64,000 nucleotides of DNA from Cyrtodaria siliqua (taxonomy: Eukaryota > Mollusca > Bivalvia > Adapedonta > Hiatellidae), in contig JAWPHD010010222.1 of the NCBI GenBank assembly GCA_037043455.1, positions 1-64,000 of the forward strand. Direction: 5' to 3'. Below are positions 35,001-50,000 of the stretch, piece after piece. Numbering within the stretch: the first letter of the stretch is position 1; every line of letters begins with the position of its first letter. Made by a program: the position numbers and the translations under genes. A model generated the notes under the pieces. The model had not been told where the DNA came from. It saw only the letters and a list, made by a program, of their open reading frames with translations, and made no database searches.

Positions 35001-38000
35001 TATGTTGAACATGCCACTGTTCAATGGAAAAAGTTGGATTTAAGTTGATGAATAACAAAAGGATTAAAGGAAATATAACTTTGATCAATCGCTAATGGTG
35101 TGCAGTGTGGTATAATACCAACAATGGCCTTTGCCAGTGTGTATCACGCCTAAATGCTTGGGTTCTTGCCATTGGAGGTCGCCGGAACATGTGCAACCTG
35201 ACGTCGACTTGGGGCTCAATGCAGGGAAATGATCAGGGGCGAACAGCTTTTAATTCATCCTTAGAAAGTCTTTCATAAAGGATGTGCCGTGGTGTCTGGT
35301 GGCGTGTTTCAATAATTATATATATATATATATAAAATGACAATTTCAATATAGCAATGTCAATACAACAACACAATCTTATGGCCAGTCTTTTACCCCT
35401 AACATTTTTAATCACATGTTGAACAGAACTGTTATTTAACAGCTATCAATATTTTAACACAACACTGTTTACCTTCTTTATTTATATGTTGTTACAAAAG
35501 GGTTGCGATGAAACCCTGGATATGATTTAGTGCTACTTCCTAAGACAGGAAGTTGATAAGATTTAGTGCTATTCCCAAAGACAGGAAGTTGATATGATTT
35601 AGTCTACTCCCAGAGACAGGAAGTTGATATGATTTAGTCTACTCCCAAAGACAGGAAGTTGATATGATTTAGTGTTACTCCCAAAGACAGGAAGTTGATA
35701 TGATTTAGTGGTACTCCCAAAGACAGGAAGTTGATATGATTTAGTGGTACTCCCAAAGACAGGAAGTTGATATGATTTAGTCTACTCCCAAAGACAGGAA
35801 GTTGACAAGATTTAGTGTTACTCCAAAAGAAGGGAACTTGACAAGATTTAGTGTTACTCCCAAAGACAGGAAGTTGATATGATTTAGTCTACTCCCAAAG
35901 ACAGGAAGTTGACAAGATTTAGTGTTACTTCAAAAGACAGGAAGTTGATATGATTTAGTGGTACTCCCAAAGACAGGAAGTTGATATGATTTAGTCTACT
36001 CCCAAAGACAGGAAGTTGACAAGATTTAGTGTTACTCCCAAAGACAGGAAGTTGATATGATTTAGTCTACTCCCAAAGACAGGAAGTTGACAAGATTTAG
36101 TGTTACTTCAAAAGACAGGAAGTTGATATGATTTAGTGGTACTCCCAAAGACAGGAAGTTGATATGATTTAGTCTACTCCCAAAGACAGGAAGTTGACAA
36201 GATTTAGTGTTACTCCAAAAGACAGGAAGTTGATATGATTTAGTGTTACTCCCAAAGACTGGAAGTTGATATGATTTAGTCTACTCCCAAAGACTGGAAT
36301 TTGATATGATTTAGTCTACTCCCAAAGACAGGAAGTTGACAAGATTTAGTGGTACTCCCAAAGACTGGAAGTTGATATGATTTAGTCTACTCCCAAAGAC
36401 TGGAATTTGATATGATTTAGTCTACTCTCAAAGACAGGAAGTTGACAAGATTTAGTGTTACTCCCAAAGACTGGAAGTTGATATGATTTAGTGGTACTCC
36501 CAAAGACAGGAAGTTGATATGATTTAGTCTACTCCCAAAGACAGGAAGTTGACAAGATTTAGTGTTACTCCAAAAGACAGGAAGTTGACAAGATTTAGTG
36601 GTACTCCTAAAGACAGGAAGTTGATATGATTTAGTGTTACTCCCAAAGACTGGAAGTTGATATGATTTAGTCTACTCCCAAAGACTGTAAATTGATATGA
36701 TTTAGTGTTACTCCCAAAGACAGGAAGTTGACAAGATTTAGTGGTACTCCCAAAGACAGGAAGTTGATATGATTTAGTGTTACTCCCAAAGACTGGAAGT
36801 TGATATGATTTAGTCTACTCCCAAAGACTGTAAATTGATATGATTTAGTGTTACTCCCAAAGACAGGAAGTTGACAAGATTTAGTGGTACTCCCAAAGAC
36901 TGGAAGTTGATATGATTTAGTCTACTCTCAAAGACTGGAAGTTGACAAGAGTTAGCGTTACTCCCAAAGACTGGAAGTTGATATGATTTAGTCTACTCCC
37001 AAAGACTGTAAATTGATATGATTTAGTGTTACTCCCAAAGACAGGAAGTTGATATGATTTAGTCTACTCCCAAAGACAGGAAGTTGACAAGATTTAGTGG
37101 TACTCCCAAAGACTGGAAGTTGATATGATTTAGTCTACTCCCAAAGACAGGAAGTTGACAAGATTTAGTGGTACTCCCAAAGACAGGAAGTTGATATGAT
37201 TTAGTGGTACTCCCAAAGACTGGAAGTTGATATGATTTAGTCTACTCTCAAAGACAGGAAGTTGACAAGATTTAGTGGTACTCCCAAAGACAGGAAGTTG
37301 ATATGATTTAGTGGTACTCCCAAAGACTGGAAGTTGATATGATTTAGTCTACTCTCAAAGACTGGAAGTTGACAAGAGTTAGCGTTACTCCCAAAGACTG
37401 GAAGTTGATATGATTTAGTGTTACTCCCAAAGACAGGAAGTTGATATGATTTAGTCTACTCTCAAAGACTGGAAGTTGACAAGAGTTAGCGTTACTCCCA
37501 AAGACTGGAAGTTGATATGATTTAGTCTACTCCCAAAGACAGGAAGTTGACAAGATTTAGTGGTACTCCCAAAGACAGGAAGTTGATATGATTTAGTGGT
37601 ACTCCCAAAGACTGGAAGTTGATATGATTTAGTCTACTCTCAAAGACTGGAAGTTGACAAGAGTTAGCGTTACTCCCAAAGACTGGAAGTTGATATGATT
37701 TAGTCTACTCCCAAAGACAGGAAGTTGATATGATTTAGTGTTACTCCCAAAGACAGGAAGTTGATATGATTTAGTCTACTCTCAAAGACTGGAAGTTGAC
37801 AAGAGTTAGCGTTACTCCCAAAGACTGGAAGTTGATATGATTTAGTCTACTCCCAAAGACAGGAAGTTGACAAGATTTAGTGGTACTCCCAAAGACAGGA
37901 AGTTGATATGATTTAGTGGTACTCCCAAAGACTGGAAGTTGATATGATTTAGTCTACTCCCAAAGACAGGAAGTTGACAAGATTTAGTGGTACTCCCAAA

Positions 38001-41000
38001 GACAGGAAGTTGATATGATTTAGTGGTACTCCCAAAGACTGGAAGTTGATATGATTTAGTCTACTCCCAAAGATTGGAAGTTGATATGATTTAGTCTACT
38101 CCCAAAGACAGGAAGTTGATATGATTTAGTGTTACTCCCAAAGACTGGAAGTTGATATGATTTAGTCTACTTCAAAAGACAGGAAGTTGATAAAATTTAG
38201 TGCTACTTCCAAAGACAGGAAGTCATACATGTGATACCTCACGGCGTGAGATGAAATCTCACGGAATTCTAACCCTCCTCCTGGCCCCATGGAATTGTGT
38301 GAAAAACTCCCGTAAAGTTGCTAAAATCGATTTTTCGAAAATCATCGGTCTACTTTGTTTAGTATATGTTAGCCTAAAAACCAACTTGATTGTATTGTCT
38401 CGCGACTCGCGAAAATATCACGTGACAAGTTGTGTACCCTGGGCCTGGGGGAAGTGTTATTGGCAAACAGTTTATTGGCATAATGGATCTTATCAAAGGA
38501 TTAGCAGCACACTTATGAAGTCTTTAATGATGTGTGTAATTAAACAGGTTCCATATGACTTGAATGTAATTGCCGGTATCATTTATTTAGTTGGAAAATG
38601 AATGTTTGTTAAAGGTGATAATTTATCGGATAGCAAAAACGAAAGTAGACTTTGTCAGCATGAATTTAGTGAGTATGTTTGATTTAATCAAAGAATTTTA
38701 TAAAGATTTTACTTCAAAAGGAGTTCCATGATTGACATACATTGCTTTTGTTCGATGTTGGTATGTATTTTTGATTTAAGATTTTGCTTTTTAAAAAAAA
38801 GGGGGTTCCTTGTTTTATGTTGGTTGCTTTTGTTCTGTGTAAGGATGTATGCAACTAAGTTTAAGACAATTGGTGAAAGTTCACTGTGTTAAAGTTTATA
38901 GGGCTGTCTTCAAGACATGACACTTGATTCTTATTTGAGAGACTCAGAGTCAAAACCATAATATAAAGCTCAAATATTTATAGTGTTAGATGATCTTGCA
39001 TGTTTATCTTTGGTTATTAATGTTTATAATTATCAAAATTAATAATTAATAAGAAATAAGAAAATGAAAAAAGCATGAAAATAAAATATTGTTTAAACAT
39101 TGTTTTTATCATTCTTGTTATTTCCCCTGAAATCAATGAAGAAACTTGTTTAAAAGTGTATTTCTTAGTATTCGTTTATAGAATTTGGGTAAATAATACT
39201 GCTCGCGCGCTAAAATTAGCCCGCGAAAAAAACTCCCAGATTTTTGCATGACTCTCCCTTAAAAAAATGACTAAATTCCCAGACTGAGGTCCTGAAAATA
39301 TCACATGTATGGGAAGTTGATATGATTTAGTGCTATTCCCAAAGACAGGAAGTTGATATGATTTAGCGCTACTCCCAAAGACAGAAATTCAGTATCTCCC
39401 TATCAGTATCTCCCTACAGCAGTTTATAAGCCAGCCAATAGATGCCGCCTGTTGCATGGACATTTATGAAAAATCGCTGACCACAATTAGGAGACCTGTG
39501 GGTTAAAAAATAATAATAAAAGGTCACTGTGACCTTGACCATTGACCTAATGGCCCCAAAGACAACAGGGTTCCTCCTCTCACCTAGGTCAATACATCTA
39601 CTATTAAGTTCTATGGTGTAGCTGTTTTTGTTTTGATGTTATTGTGTAGCATACATATTTCCATATTAGGTAACTATGACCTTGACCTTTAAACTACTGG
39701 CCTCCAAAACAACAGAGTTCCTCCTCTCACCTAGCGCAAAGTACCTATGAAGTTTTATGAGTGTAGGTGTTACGGTTTTGAAGTTATTGTGCAGAATGCA
39801 TATTTCCATATAAGGTCACTGTGACCTTGATCTATAAAAAATGAGTACCACTGTAGTTCTAAAATCCAACTTTAGCTATCTTTCTTTTTAAGCTAATTTT
39901 ATTGTCTTATTATATAAACAACGTATGGATGCAGTTTAATTCAATATATATATCTGTCACCAATACAAGTTTTACTGGTTCCTATGCTTATATGCCTGTT
40001 TTAACCTTTTATCTCTGCGTGATTTGATGCCACGCCACAATCTTATGGCTAGTACAGGATCCCAAGCATTTATTTCAGGACCCTCAAGACAAATTCACAA
40101 TCTAGGTTTTCAGCTTTGATCGAACATCTGAACTTTCTCGTCAGTCTATTTTGCACTGAAAATGACAGCTCACAATGGGCACTTTCACACACATGCAAAG
40201 AGCAATATTATACAATACAGTTGTGTTCAGAAACCTGTCAGCATGCAGTACAATTATTTTCTTGCGAAGTGTTTTAGTTTTTGCATTTTTATAAGTATCC
40301 TTGAGCATAGCTTTGAATCTGGGCTATTCTGTTTTAACCAAATAATCTTTGTTCAAGATGGGCCCTACTTTAGTTTCTACAGGTTGATCTTGGTCATCAC
40401 TCCTTTTCAAATGACATTGTTGCTTCCAAATAATGTCCCCATATTTTCAATTGCACCATCTGCTAACTCTCCATCAAATGTCTCTGGGTGAAGAACAGCC
40501 CCAAGGTTGCACAGAGTACCTCCATCTTGCTGGGTTAACCTGAAACTGTTTCAAGCAAACTGTGTATCGATCCATCAAGTTTTTAACTTCTTCTTTTGCA
40601 GCATGTAAATCTCCTGTCAAAATCACTCCTTTCAATCCAGAATCCTGTTCAAAATGTTCACACATCTGCCTGTAATGTTCACTGCCTTCTTTCAGTTCAA
40701 TGTGACCAGCCTTGAGTGTATTAAAGCATTGGTTTGACTTCACTAAATATGAGGTCAGCTTTCTGCAAATCATCAATCTCATTGTGCACATCTAATATGA
40801 ACGTGTTAGCAGAGTATTCTTTTTACTGTTGATATATTTATGGAGGGTTTTGGTACACAGTTAGAAACTCCCAGTTCTGCTTTTTTTGCTACATTTAACA
40901 GATAACACCTAAACACCGCTTCAAAAGCACTTCTTAAACTGAGCCAACCAACAGCATGTGCTTGTTTTATTTTCAACTCTTTATCATCAAAGATTTTCTG

Positions 41001-44000
41001 CACTTTCTGTAGTTTAGCTGTTCTAACTGCAGAGTTAAAATAGTGGATAATTATACATTGGTTTAAAGTTTTCTAGTGTTTGTAGCCCTTTTATGACATC
41101 CACACACCAAGACCCAACCTATGTGCCAGGTTGTGTTATAAATGGTAAGGACTTTGGAGCTGCACCCCAGTTCCAGTTTGTTGGCCCATTATTGTCGCTG
41201 CTCCACCTGTTCCTAAGCTTATCATTTGTGTCATGTCAAGCTGGAGATCTGTAAGAGTCGTATGTACATGATTGGACATACTGTAAGCTTTCTATAACTT
41301 TAACCCTGCCAACATATGACCTATGTTCACCATTCAAAACATGTCTTCACACAAATGACCAACTTCTCTTCCAGACCCAAGTCAAACAACTCCTCAATCA
41401 TTACGCCAAAAAATTATGATTTCTTTATTTTAGCAACCAAATCAATGTGGAGGCATTTTTATATAATTTGATGCATCCAATTTATTGTGGACCAACTCAT
41501 ATTTTGCATCCCTAATTTCACCCCATTGACAATGTAAAATCAGGCGTTCATGTGGACAAGTAACATTTGCTGGTATAAAATCAACATTAAAACAGACATG
41601 ATATTATTTATTTTACACATCATCGTACACATCACATCATTATTAGCGGTTAATTCAAGCGTCAATAATTAGATTGCACTTCCGGTATTTTTTTTTTTTG
41701 GTCCACCTTCTCAAGCCCTTTTATTTGCTCCTTTCTTTCGCTTTCTCCCACTCCGACTTCCGCTAGCTCTCCTTTTGTCCCCCCTACTGGATAATGATCT
41801 GTTTTGACCTACTTTCTGCTGGAGCCTCGCTGTATATTCCGTTTCTACGACGACTCTCGCTGTTCACCCGCAGTTCACCAGATATTTCTCTTTTTTCCCT
41901 TGGATTGCACTGTTTCTGGGACATTACTGATATGTCATGTTATTGACTATTGCTGTGAAAAAGCCTCCCCATAGTACTCTATATTACTCTATTCAAGCTA
42001 CTATGCCACTACTAGGCTACTGGCCATTGCATACTTTAGACGGGCCATAGGAATAACCAACGAATTTCTGTCTACAGCTTCCCTATCCCTATTCGGTGAA
42101 TGTCGGCCTAACATCGTCACAAGACAGCAGTGAACTACTAACTACTCATGAAGCAAATTTGAGGGATGTGAAGGTGGATTTTTGCAGAAATGGTGATGAA
42201 TGATAAGCAATGAATTAATGAAACATGAAATGGAGAGACCAGCTTCTGGCGGGGTTTGAACCCACAAACTTCCGCTTGTGGGCCCAGCGCTCTACCACTT
42301 GGCTATAGAGGCATCACTTCCGGTTATTGGATATTTCTAAAATGTGGCGCTTTTAATTAATAAAATGCGGCGCTTTTAGATATCGTCGGTAATGAGAATA
42401 GACCAGTATCATAAATAAAGTTTAAAACTAAGTCAACATTATTTATTTATAAAAAAATAAATATCTTCTTTTTTTTTAATATGTATTTAATTCACAGAAT
42501 TAAAGTCTATTTAAGCAAACGAATGTTGTGGAACTTGTGGCTGATCTCCAAATATACCTATTTTGCATACATGCAATACGCTAAATGGTGCAAATTCATT
42601 TTTTGTTATTTACATTAATTCGAAGCAAACTCCAATTGGCAAACGCACCATTTTCAAAAGAATAATGTACCATGGAAAATATGTCCGTATAAAGTATGGA
42701 CTGAATTAATTTAAATGAGTACTTTGAAATCTGGAGAACTGTTGTAAGACGTTTGCATCCTGTAATAAGAAGAATGTCATGGCGACCAAAGGAACACCTA
42801 ACATTCAGGTGTAAACAATAAAGTTTCTTGATGAAACTAATGAGCATAGAGATGCTGTGATGCTCTCACTGAATCTGAAACATCAACCTGATGATAATGA
42901 TTACAATGATCTTGATGACTGCATTGAATCAGTCTCTGGTGATGCTTCTGAGCGCCTGATTGATCCAGATAAAATAGTTTTAGGACAGTTTACTTTTGTG
43001 AAAAGACCGAACTATCCAGTGGAACAAATAACAAAATGCTTGACTATATTATTGTCAATGGGTGAATCCAGGGATGCAAAATCCGAGTTGGTCCACAATC
43101 AATGAGAAATGTATTATATCAAAATGCCTCCACTCCACAATGATTTGGTTGCTAAAAAAAAGAACTCAGAAATCTTAATTGTTTGTTAAGAATATGTCCT
43201 GAGATAAATGGTTATGACCCTGTACCAGCCATAAGATAGTGACATGGCTTCAAATCATGCTGAGATAGAAGGTTAAAGCAGACTTATAAGCCTAGGAACA
43301 AGAAAAACTTGTATTGGTAGACAGACTATAAAAATAAGTATATTCAATTAAACTGCACCCATAACTGTTGTTTATATAAATATAATACAGCTTTTTTTAA
43401 AGAAAAAATAGGCTGAGCTAAGATTGCATGTATTTTATAGGTACGACGGTACTGAAACGAGAAGCCCGGTACTCATTTTTTTATTTTGATGAGTACAGTA
43501 CTCAATACTATAAAATTATGTGGTGCCAGATGACACTATTGTGGAGTTTTGAATCAGTTCAAAACACAGTGCGAGAGTACATTACTAACCTCCCCAAGTA
43601 GGACCATCATTTTGACCTCTGGGTCATCCTGGTATCTCAGAATGTGATCCATGAATGTTGTTCCTGGATATCTTGACAAATACAAAATACATTGCTAAGT
43701 TGACTAAATTATGTCAGTCAATAAATTCAAAATTTATTTAAACAACATGCATATAGTTAGTAAGTTAACACAAAAAGATCAACTGTATCTTAAACTTTAA
43801 ATTATTTTCTGATAAACTGATAAACATTGCTATTAGTATATATTTTGTATTTTGTAAACTGTATATTTTTATTGCAGAATTTCTATTTACACCATTTACT
43901 CAACAAGAGGGCCAAATGGATTTGGCACTGAATTGCTCACCTGATGGCCTTGTCCATTGTAGACACTTGCAACAGTTACAACAGTGGGACAGATAAAAGA

Positions 44001-47000
44001 GGTCTGGTAAGTTCAGAGAAGATTTGTTTTACAGATTTTCCAATATAACTAATTTAACTATATGTTAATTTGAACTGAATTATGTTTTAAGGCGCACCAA
44101 CACATGAAAGGTTATATGGCGCCAAACAGGCATGAACATGCCAGGCTCATCCTCCATGTACATCGAGGAAAAATATGCAGAATGGGCCTAGAACATTCTC
44201 ACCTGCAGAACTGCAGAGTTGCTGTAAATTCTATTGTAGACACTCCATTTAAGCTGGAGCCACGTTTATTGTTTTTCTGCCACTGCTCTAGTGATTTGAG
44301 CGAGATGGCACCTGAAACAATGCAGGGGTCATGATGAAGACCTTTAATGTAACTATATGTTAAACAGTGATCATTAAAACCATTGACCTAAGGATCATCC
44401 ATGTGAATTTTGGTCAAAAGTATACTGAAAGGAAAAGAAACGCATACTCACAAAACTGCCTATACTACACTATTATAAACACCAAATTCCACGTAATATT
44501 CCAGTTATATCTCAACTAATTACAGAAAGAACAACTCTGCCATGTAGTAGACCTTTTAATCGAAGTAGACCTTGTTACACAAAATGCATACATGTTGAAG
44601 TTTCGCTTGAAAATGTCAAGCCATTTCAGTATTATGTTTAAAGAGGCACTACCTATATCTACGCGACTTTTAATGTAAAATATTAAATACTCAATATTAC
44701 TGCATTTATATGTATACAAAGCTATTTTATGAGTATTCTAAGAAGAAACATGGTTCGTATTCCAGTTCTGTAAATTATTAATTATGATCAAAACAATATC
44801 TTGAATAAAATGCTGCCCAGCCGTTTATTCCTGCCGGAGAACTACGAGTTTTTACGATTTTCTCGGACATGCGCAATGCGATTACAAACTATTCGGCGCA
44901 GTTCCGATAGCAAACGAATCGATAGGAACTCTTCGCTAATCAGACGAGGTAGTTCCGATTGTAAACGAATAAGATCGGAAAATCTCCGCAATCGGCTTGT
45001 CTAAAACAATTACGAATACAATTTCAAAAATCCGATCGTTTCAATCCTGTTTATCCCCAGCAAAACGCATATTACATTGGGTGAAATAATTGCCATTTAC
45101 CTTTTTCATCGTCCTCTTTATAATTAAGTAAAATTTATATCAAGTGGTGGACAAAAATATATAGGTAGAGCCTCTTTAATGTTAATAGATTGCAAAATTT
45201 AAAGCCTAAGTTTGCTTACCTGCTTGAGACAAATGCGCATTCTGTCGATAATGAAACTTTAAAGGGGTAACCATTGTTGCGTTCGGTCCTGTTTAAACCT
45301 TCTTTCCGAAAGGACAGGCCTAATGTCGCCCTGTACCATTTGATTAGCAGTAGCATATTAAACATACAATATATAGCGGAAATACCCATTATGCGTTTCT
45401 TTTTCCTTTCAGTATAGTTTCTGAGGAGAAGGTTTTCAAGCACTTGCTGGAGGGCACATGGCCAAACAGACAGCGAAAGAAAGGTGACCACAGTACCTCA
45501 TTTAAGCCTTTGTCTCAGGTGAGCAAAAAACACGAATTCGCACAATATACCTGTCTCCACCTATTGCAATACCCTCATACACGCCATCTGTGTTGAGTGC
45601 AATTATGTTGTTCAGTTCGTTGGACATACCACCAGACCTCGAGACATACGCCACACTACCTGGGCGGTACAACTTTGACGCTAGGATGTTGTCAAGCATA
45701 CCACCAGTGTTGCCTATCTTGAAACAGCCTGGTTTTACTCCACCCACCTGTTGGAAGATAATATTACAGTGTCAAGAATGCAGGGATAGTGGATAAAAAC
45801 GTTTGCCTTTGTTTAAAGTATACATTGTTTTCTCACCATGAATATAGGAGCTGGCGTGGCGCAGTCGGTAGCGCGGCGGATTTGTAAACGGAGGCCCCAC
45901 GTTCAATCCTCCGTGGTGCCACTGAGTTCCGTCGGTGTGTTCTTACGTCGGATGGGGACGTAAACCGGGCGGTCCCGTGTATCGGTCTATCCTCCGAGCA
46001 CGTTAAAGAACCATATGAATCTATTCGATTATAAGAGTAGGGCAGGTTCCCGGATTCCTATGTATCCTTCCCCTCTCTCTGGGGCGGCTCTAAATAACCT
46101 ATACTCTGTTGATGAGCCGTTAAACAACATTCAATTCAATTCACCATGAATATAAAATCCTTATGCATGAATATTAAGTCGTTATGCACATATATAAAGG
46201 ACATTAAAAGTCAAACGAGGTACATAAACTATGACTGGTTGACGGAAAATAGAGAAAAAAGAAAACAGAATATTATTAGCCAGTCAGATTCGGAATTCAC
46301 AGTTACCAAAACAGTTTCACCTTCACGTAAAATGTCCCTTAAATGTCTCAAACTCAAATGTGTCTTTATTTTTCTGTCTGAGCATATAATCCTATCTTGC
46401 AAACCATATAAGGATTTCAGCATCTTACATAAGTGCTGGAAATCTAATCTGATAAAGTGGCAGATAAAAGTCACGCATATCATGGCTTTTCCATCAAACA
46501 TGCATGGGACTCCAGGAAGGCACTTTTGAAATGAAAACCCACCCATAGATTCAAAACTGCTCCCTTGTTGGTTAGAGACTAGTCCATGGCAGGGATTTCT
46601 TTATTTACACTGTCTCGTTTTATTGGGATGAGGTTAGGTGCTCCCTAGAACCTGGTTTAAACCCCCAGCGGCCTTTTTTGCCACTGGCCGTTCCAAGGCG
46701 GTAGCCCTATTGTCAACCCTTTTTGTGTTTGTGATGTCATATGCCTTTATTCCTTATTAAAATTTCCCTTCATGTTTGTCTTTTTGCATGTTTTTGGGTT
46801 TTAATACTGTGTTCTGTGAAAGCTGCATTTCCTGTTCGACTTTTATACTTTTTTTTTTCAAACAACCAAATTTTAGAAAATAGCGTTCACCCCCAGATGT
46901 TTATTAAATTTCTTTTCTGGTGTCCTGGGTGTGTTTTATTGGAACAGCCCTCAAAAGTTGTAACAAGTCATTGTGTAAATTGGCGATGTCAGAGCACAAA

Positions 47001-50000
47001 ATAGACAATGGGTATGCAAGAAAAAGAATCAATCATGTTTAACTGGTTCAGATAGGAAAATTCCAATCCTCAGTATAACTGTTTTAATTTTAGCCTCAGG
47101 TCTAACAAAAAATGTTATACCTCATGTTAGAATTCCAGATTTTCCCTGGAAAGCCTATGAAAGATTGTTAAACTTTAACATTGATATTGGTATATTCATA
47201 CTTTTACATGTAAATTGGTTACAAATCCAAATCTGCATTGCCCATGTAAGCTTGTACAAACATATCTTTTGTTCAACACACACTAGCCACAATAATTTTC
47301 TTGATTAATAACATGTTCTTGATTGATAATTTGGTTCTTATAAACAATGCACTAAACATAAAAACGAAAAAGGTGCATATAGCCAAATTATTCAATGACA
47401 TGTTTCACTCGCGCATTTTTGCTGAGTTACCCAGAGATGTCTATATGTGGATGCGTAATTTTCAGGGGTTTAGGGGGAAGCTGTAAAACACAGTATTTAT
47501 CATGTTGACTTACCGTGGCAGGGCCTATTATAAAGACACCTTTTGCATTAGCCATCTTGAGTAATGCTCTTGTAAGATTCTCTGGAATTCCCTCAGCAAT
47601 AATTGCTATTGTTCTTATCTGGAAACAATAAAATTCAATGTATTTTATATCAGTTATAAATAGCTATAATTTGGTTTATCACATCACTTGCGGTGTGGGA
47701 GTACAATAAATAAATACTGAAAAGGAGATCCCTTGGAAGCAACAAACACAAACAAGAGAGAAAAGTAGCAGGCTCGGTTTTATTGAGTCTGTTCTCAAAA
47801 GGTATTGTAAGATGCAACACGTCTCACGCCTCCTAGCAACGTCCTTAGCGATATTCTACTTTAAAGCCACAAAGATTGGGCTTGTTGATCCCGAAGGACA
47901 AGTAAGTAATGACACTACTGATTTGTAGTTGGGGCGACTTTTTACAGCCGCCACACAGCACTAAACAAATGATAGTGTAAATGTCAATAAATACTGAAAA
48001 GGAGATCCCTTGGAAGCAACAAACACAAGCAAGAGAGGAAGTAGCAAGCTCGATTTTATTGAGTCTGTGACGTAAAGCCATGACGTATTTATCATATTAA
48101 TATCATATCATATGCAAATGTTATGAAGGCCGAATCATCATTCAGTCTTTTCCGCTCAGCTCGGAGTACACTGGAATTGTCAGTAACCATTAAAATACAG
48201 GTTTATGGAAATTGACGAGGTAGTTCCGTTGTTTGTCGTTGTACAGAGAAGACCCAAGCCAACTTATGATGTAATCATACACACATATGACGTCATCGTA
48301 TGACAATGTTATATATAGGCAGATAAACTAATAAATGTTGCTTATGAGGAGGTGTTTTTGGAGTTGTGTGATAAATAGAATCTCACATTCATGCCTATTT
48401 AATACTCAATTTATTAAACTCAGTTAAAACTGATATAATGATGCTCGGCAGAGCCTCACTTCAGATAATTTTATCCAGCTCATTTAAAAAACACCATATT
48501 AAAAAGGCACTCATGTAAGTTCCTCTATTTAAGAGACACAGTTAACATTTAACATCAATCTGTGAGTACATACTCCAGTCACAACGTTTTCAATAAATAA
48601 GTTATATACTCGTCGGGGGCCACTTTCCGTCACTTTCCTTATGTAAATATAAACTAATTTTTCAGACAAATCTATGTATCCTGACAATTTTTACTCTATT
48701 TTCTATTAGGTTACCTCTTCCTGGAGATTTGATACCAAAGAATTTTGTTTTATATAAATTATTGAAGTGGCACGTGACCTTTTTATAAACAGACTAAAAC
48801 TGAGAAATCATGTTGTTTACAAGCCCAGTTTCCGTCATGTATTTTATCGAGTGATAGATTCAACTAGGTCAAGATACAGTAAACTTTTATGAATTAGAAA
48901 CTTGTTTGCAAGTCTATTCAACAATTTCATTGTAAAAATGGTATGTTTGCATTGTTCCATCAGTCACATCGATCGTTATAACAATGCGCCTGGTAACGTC
49001 AATGTAAAATGTTCAACGATGACAATTTACAGTAACTCTGTGTAAATCAAGAAAGAGATACAGGTTGTACGAGTTGCTTCTCTTTGGTTAAACCTATATA
49101 ATCATGGTATATTTTAACTGCGTCCACTGAAGAGTGATTAAAATATGACGTCATTACAGTGTTATTTTCTTAATAGTTTATTATGCGGCAGTATGCGCGC
49201 GCATCCCCAACGCCATATAAGGAAGTAAACACATCTTTCGGAGAAATCCCTTTCGTTTTTGTACCGCTTATTTACTTTTTGGTTGTTTTTCCTGTTTCCA
49301 ACCTTCAGTTATAAACGTCTGACAATAAGTGACATCGCGTAAGTAATTTGCAGTGTAAAAACGTTTTTTAAATGAGAATGACGGAAACTGGGCTTGGACT
49401 GAAACTGGCCTCTAACGAGTAAGGGTTGAAGTCATTGTTCTTCTGTTCTTCAAAACAGTCGGGATATTCAGGTAATTTGTGGTACATGTAGCTACTTTCC
49501 ACAATTATTCTGTGTCTTTAAGTACATATAGCCAATCCAATATTTACTGGAAATAACTGCATATGCTCAGTCAAAACTTATGTTTAACATAACAGGGTTC
49601 TCTCCAGGATTTTCTTCAGGCGCTGGCACAAACAGCGAGGTTTGCATTTCGAGGGGTGCTCAGGAGGCAGGAACCCCATGACCCACACTCATTTTTTTTT
49701 AATTCTAAGATACACCATCTGCTCTAAGATGATTTTTAATTGTAAAATGAATGCCTTTTTAAATTAGAAACTACTCTCAGAGTTACAGGCTGTTTCAAAA
49801 CAGGTTTTTGGAAATATTTTTAAAAATACACTTTCCCAGCCTCAGCCTGAGACTCAGTGAAAGTGGATTTTCAAAAGGCAATTGCCCTGCCCAAAAACTC
49901 ACTTATCCCACATTTACGTCCACTTCGTCTGATTTTTAATTGTTTCAACAGTAGTGTAAAGCCTATATATCAATGAAACGTATTCAGAACTAAACAAATA

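Noticed and set aside
35520..38223. 36-bp repeats as a CRISPR array
   Set aside because: Units are contiguous with no spacers; it is a minisatellite with variant blocks.
38200..38601. 133-codon plus-strand frame
   Set aside because: It begins inside the minisatellite and crosses into the inserted element; no recognisable domain.
42232..42312. A working tRNA gene on the minus strand
   Set aside because: Acceptor and anticodon stems do not pair properly, so it is more likely a SINE head or pseudogene.
46146..46546. Overlapping frames of 105-127 codons on both strands
   Set aside because: Both are unsupported by motifs, lie within ACLY intron 10-11 and partly overlap SINE flanking sequence.
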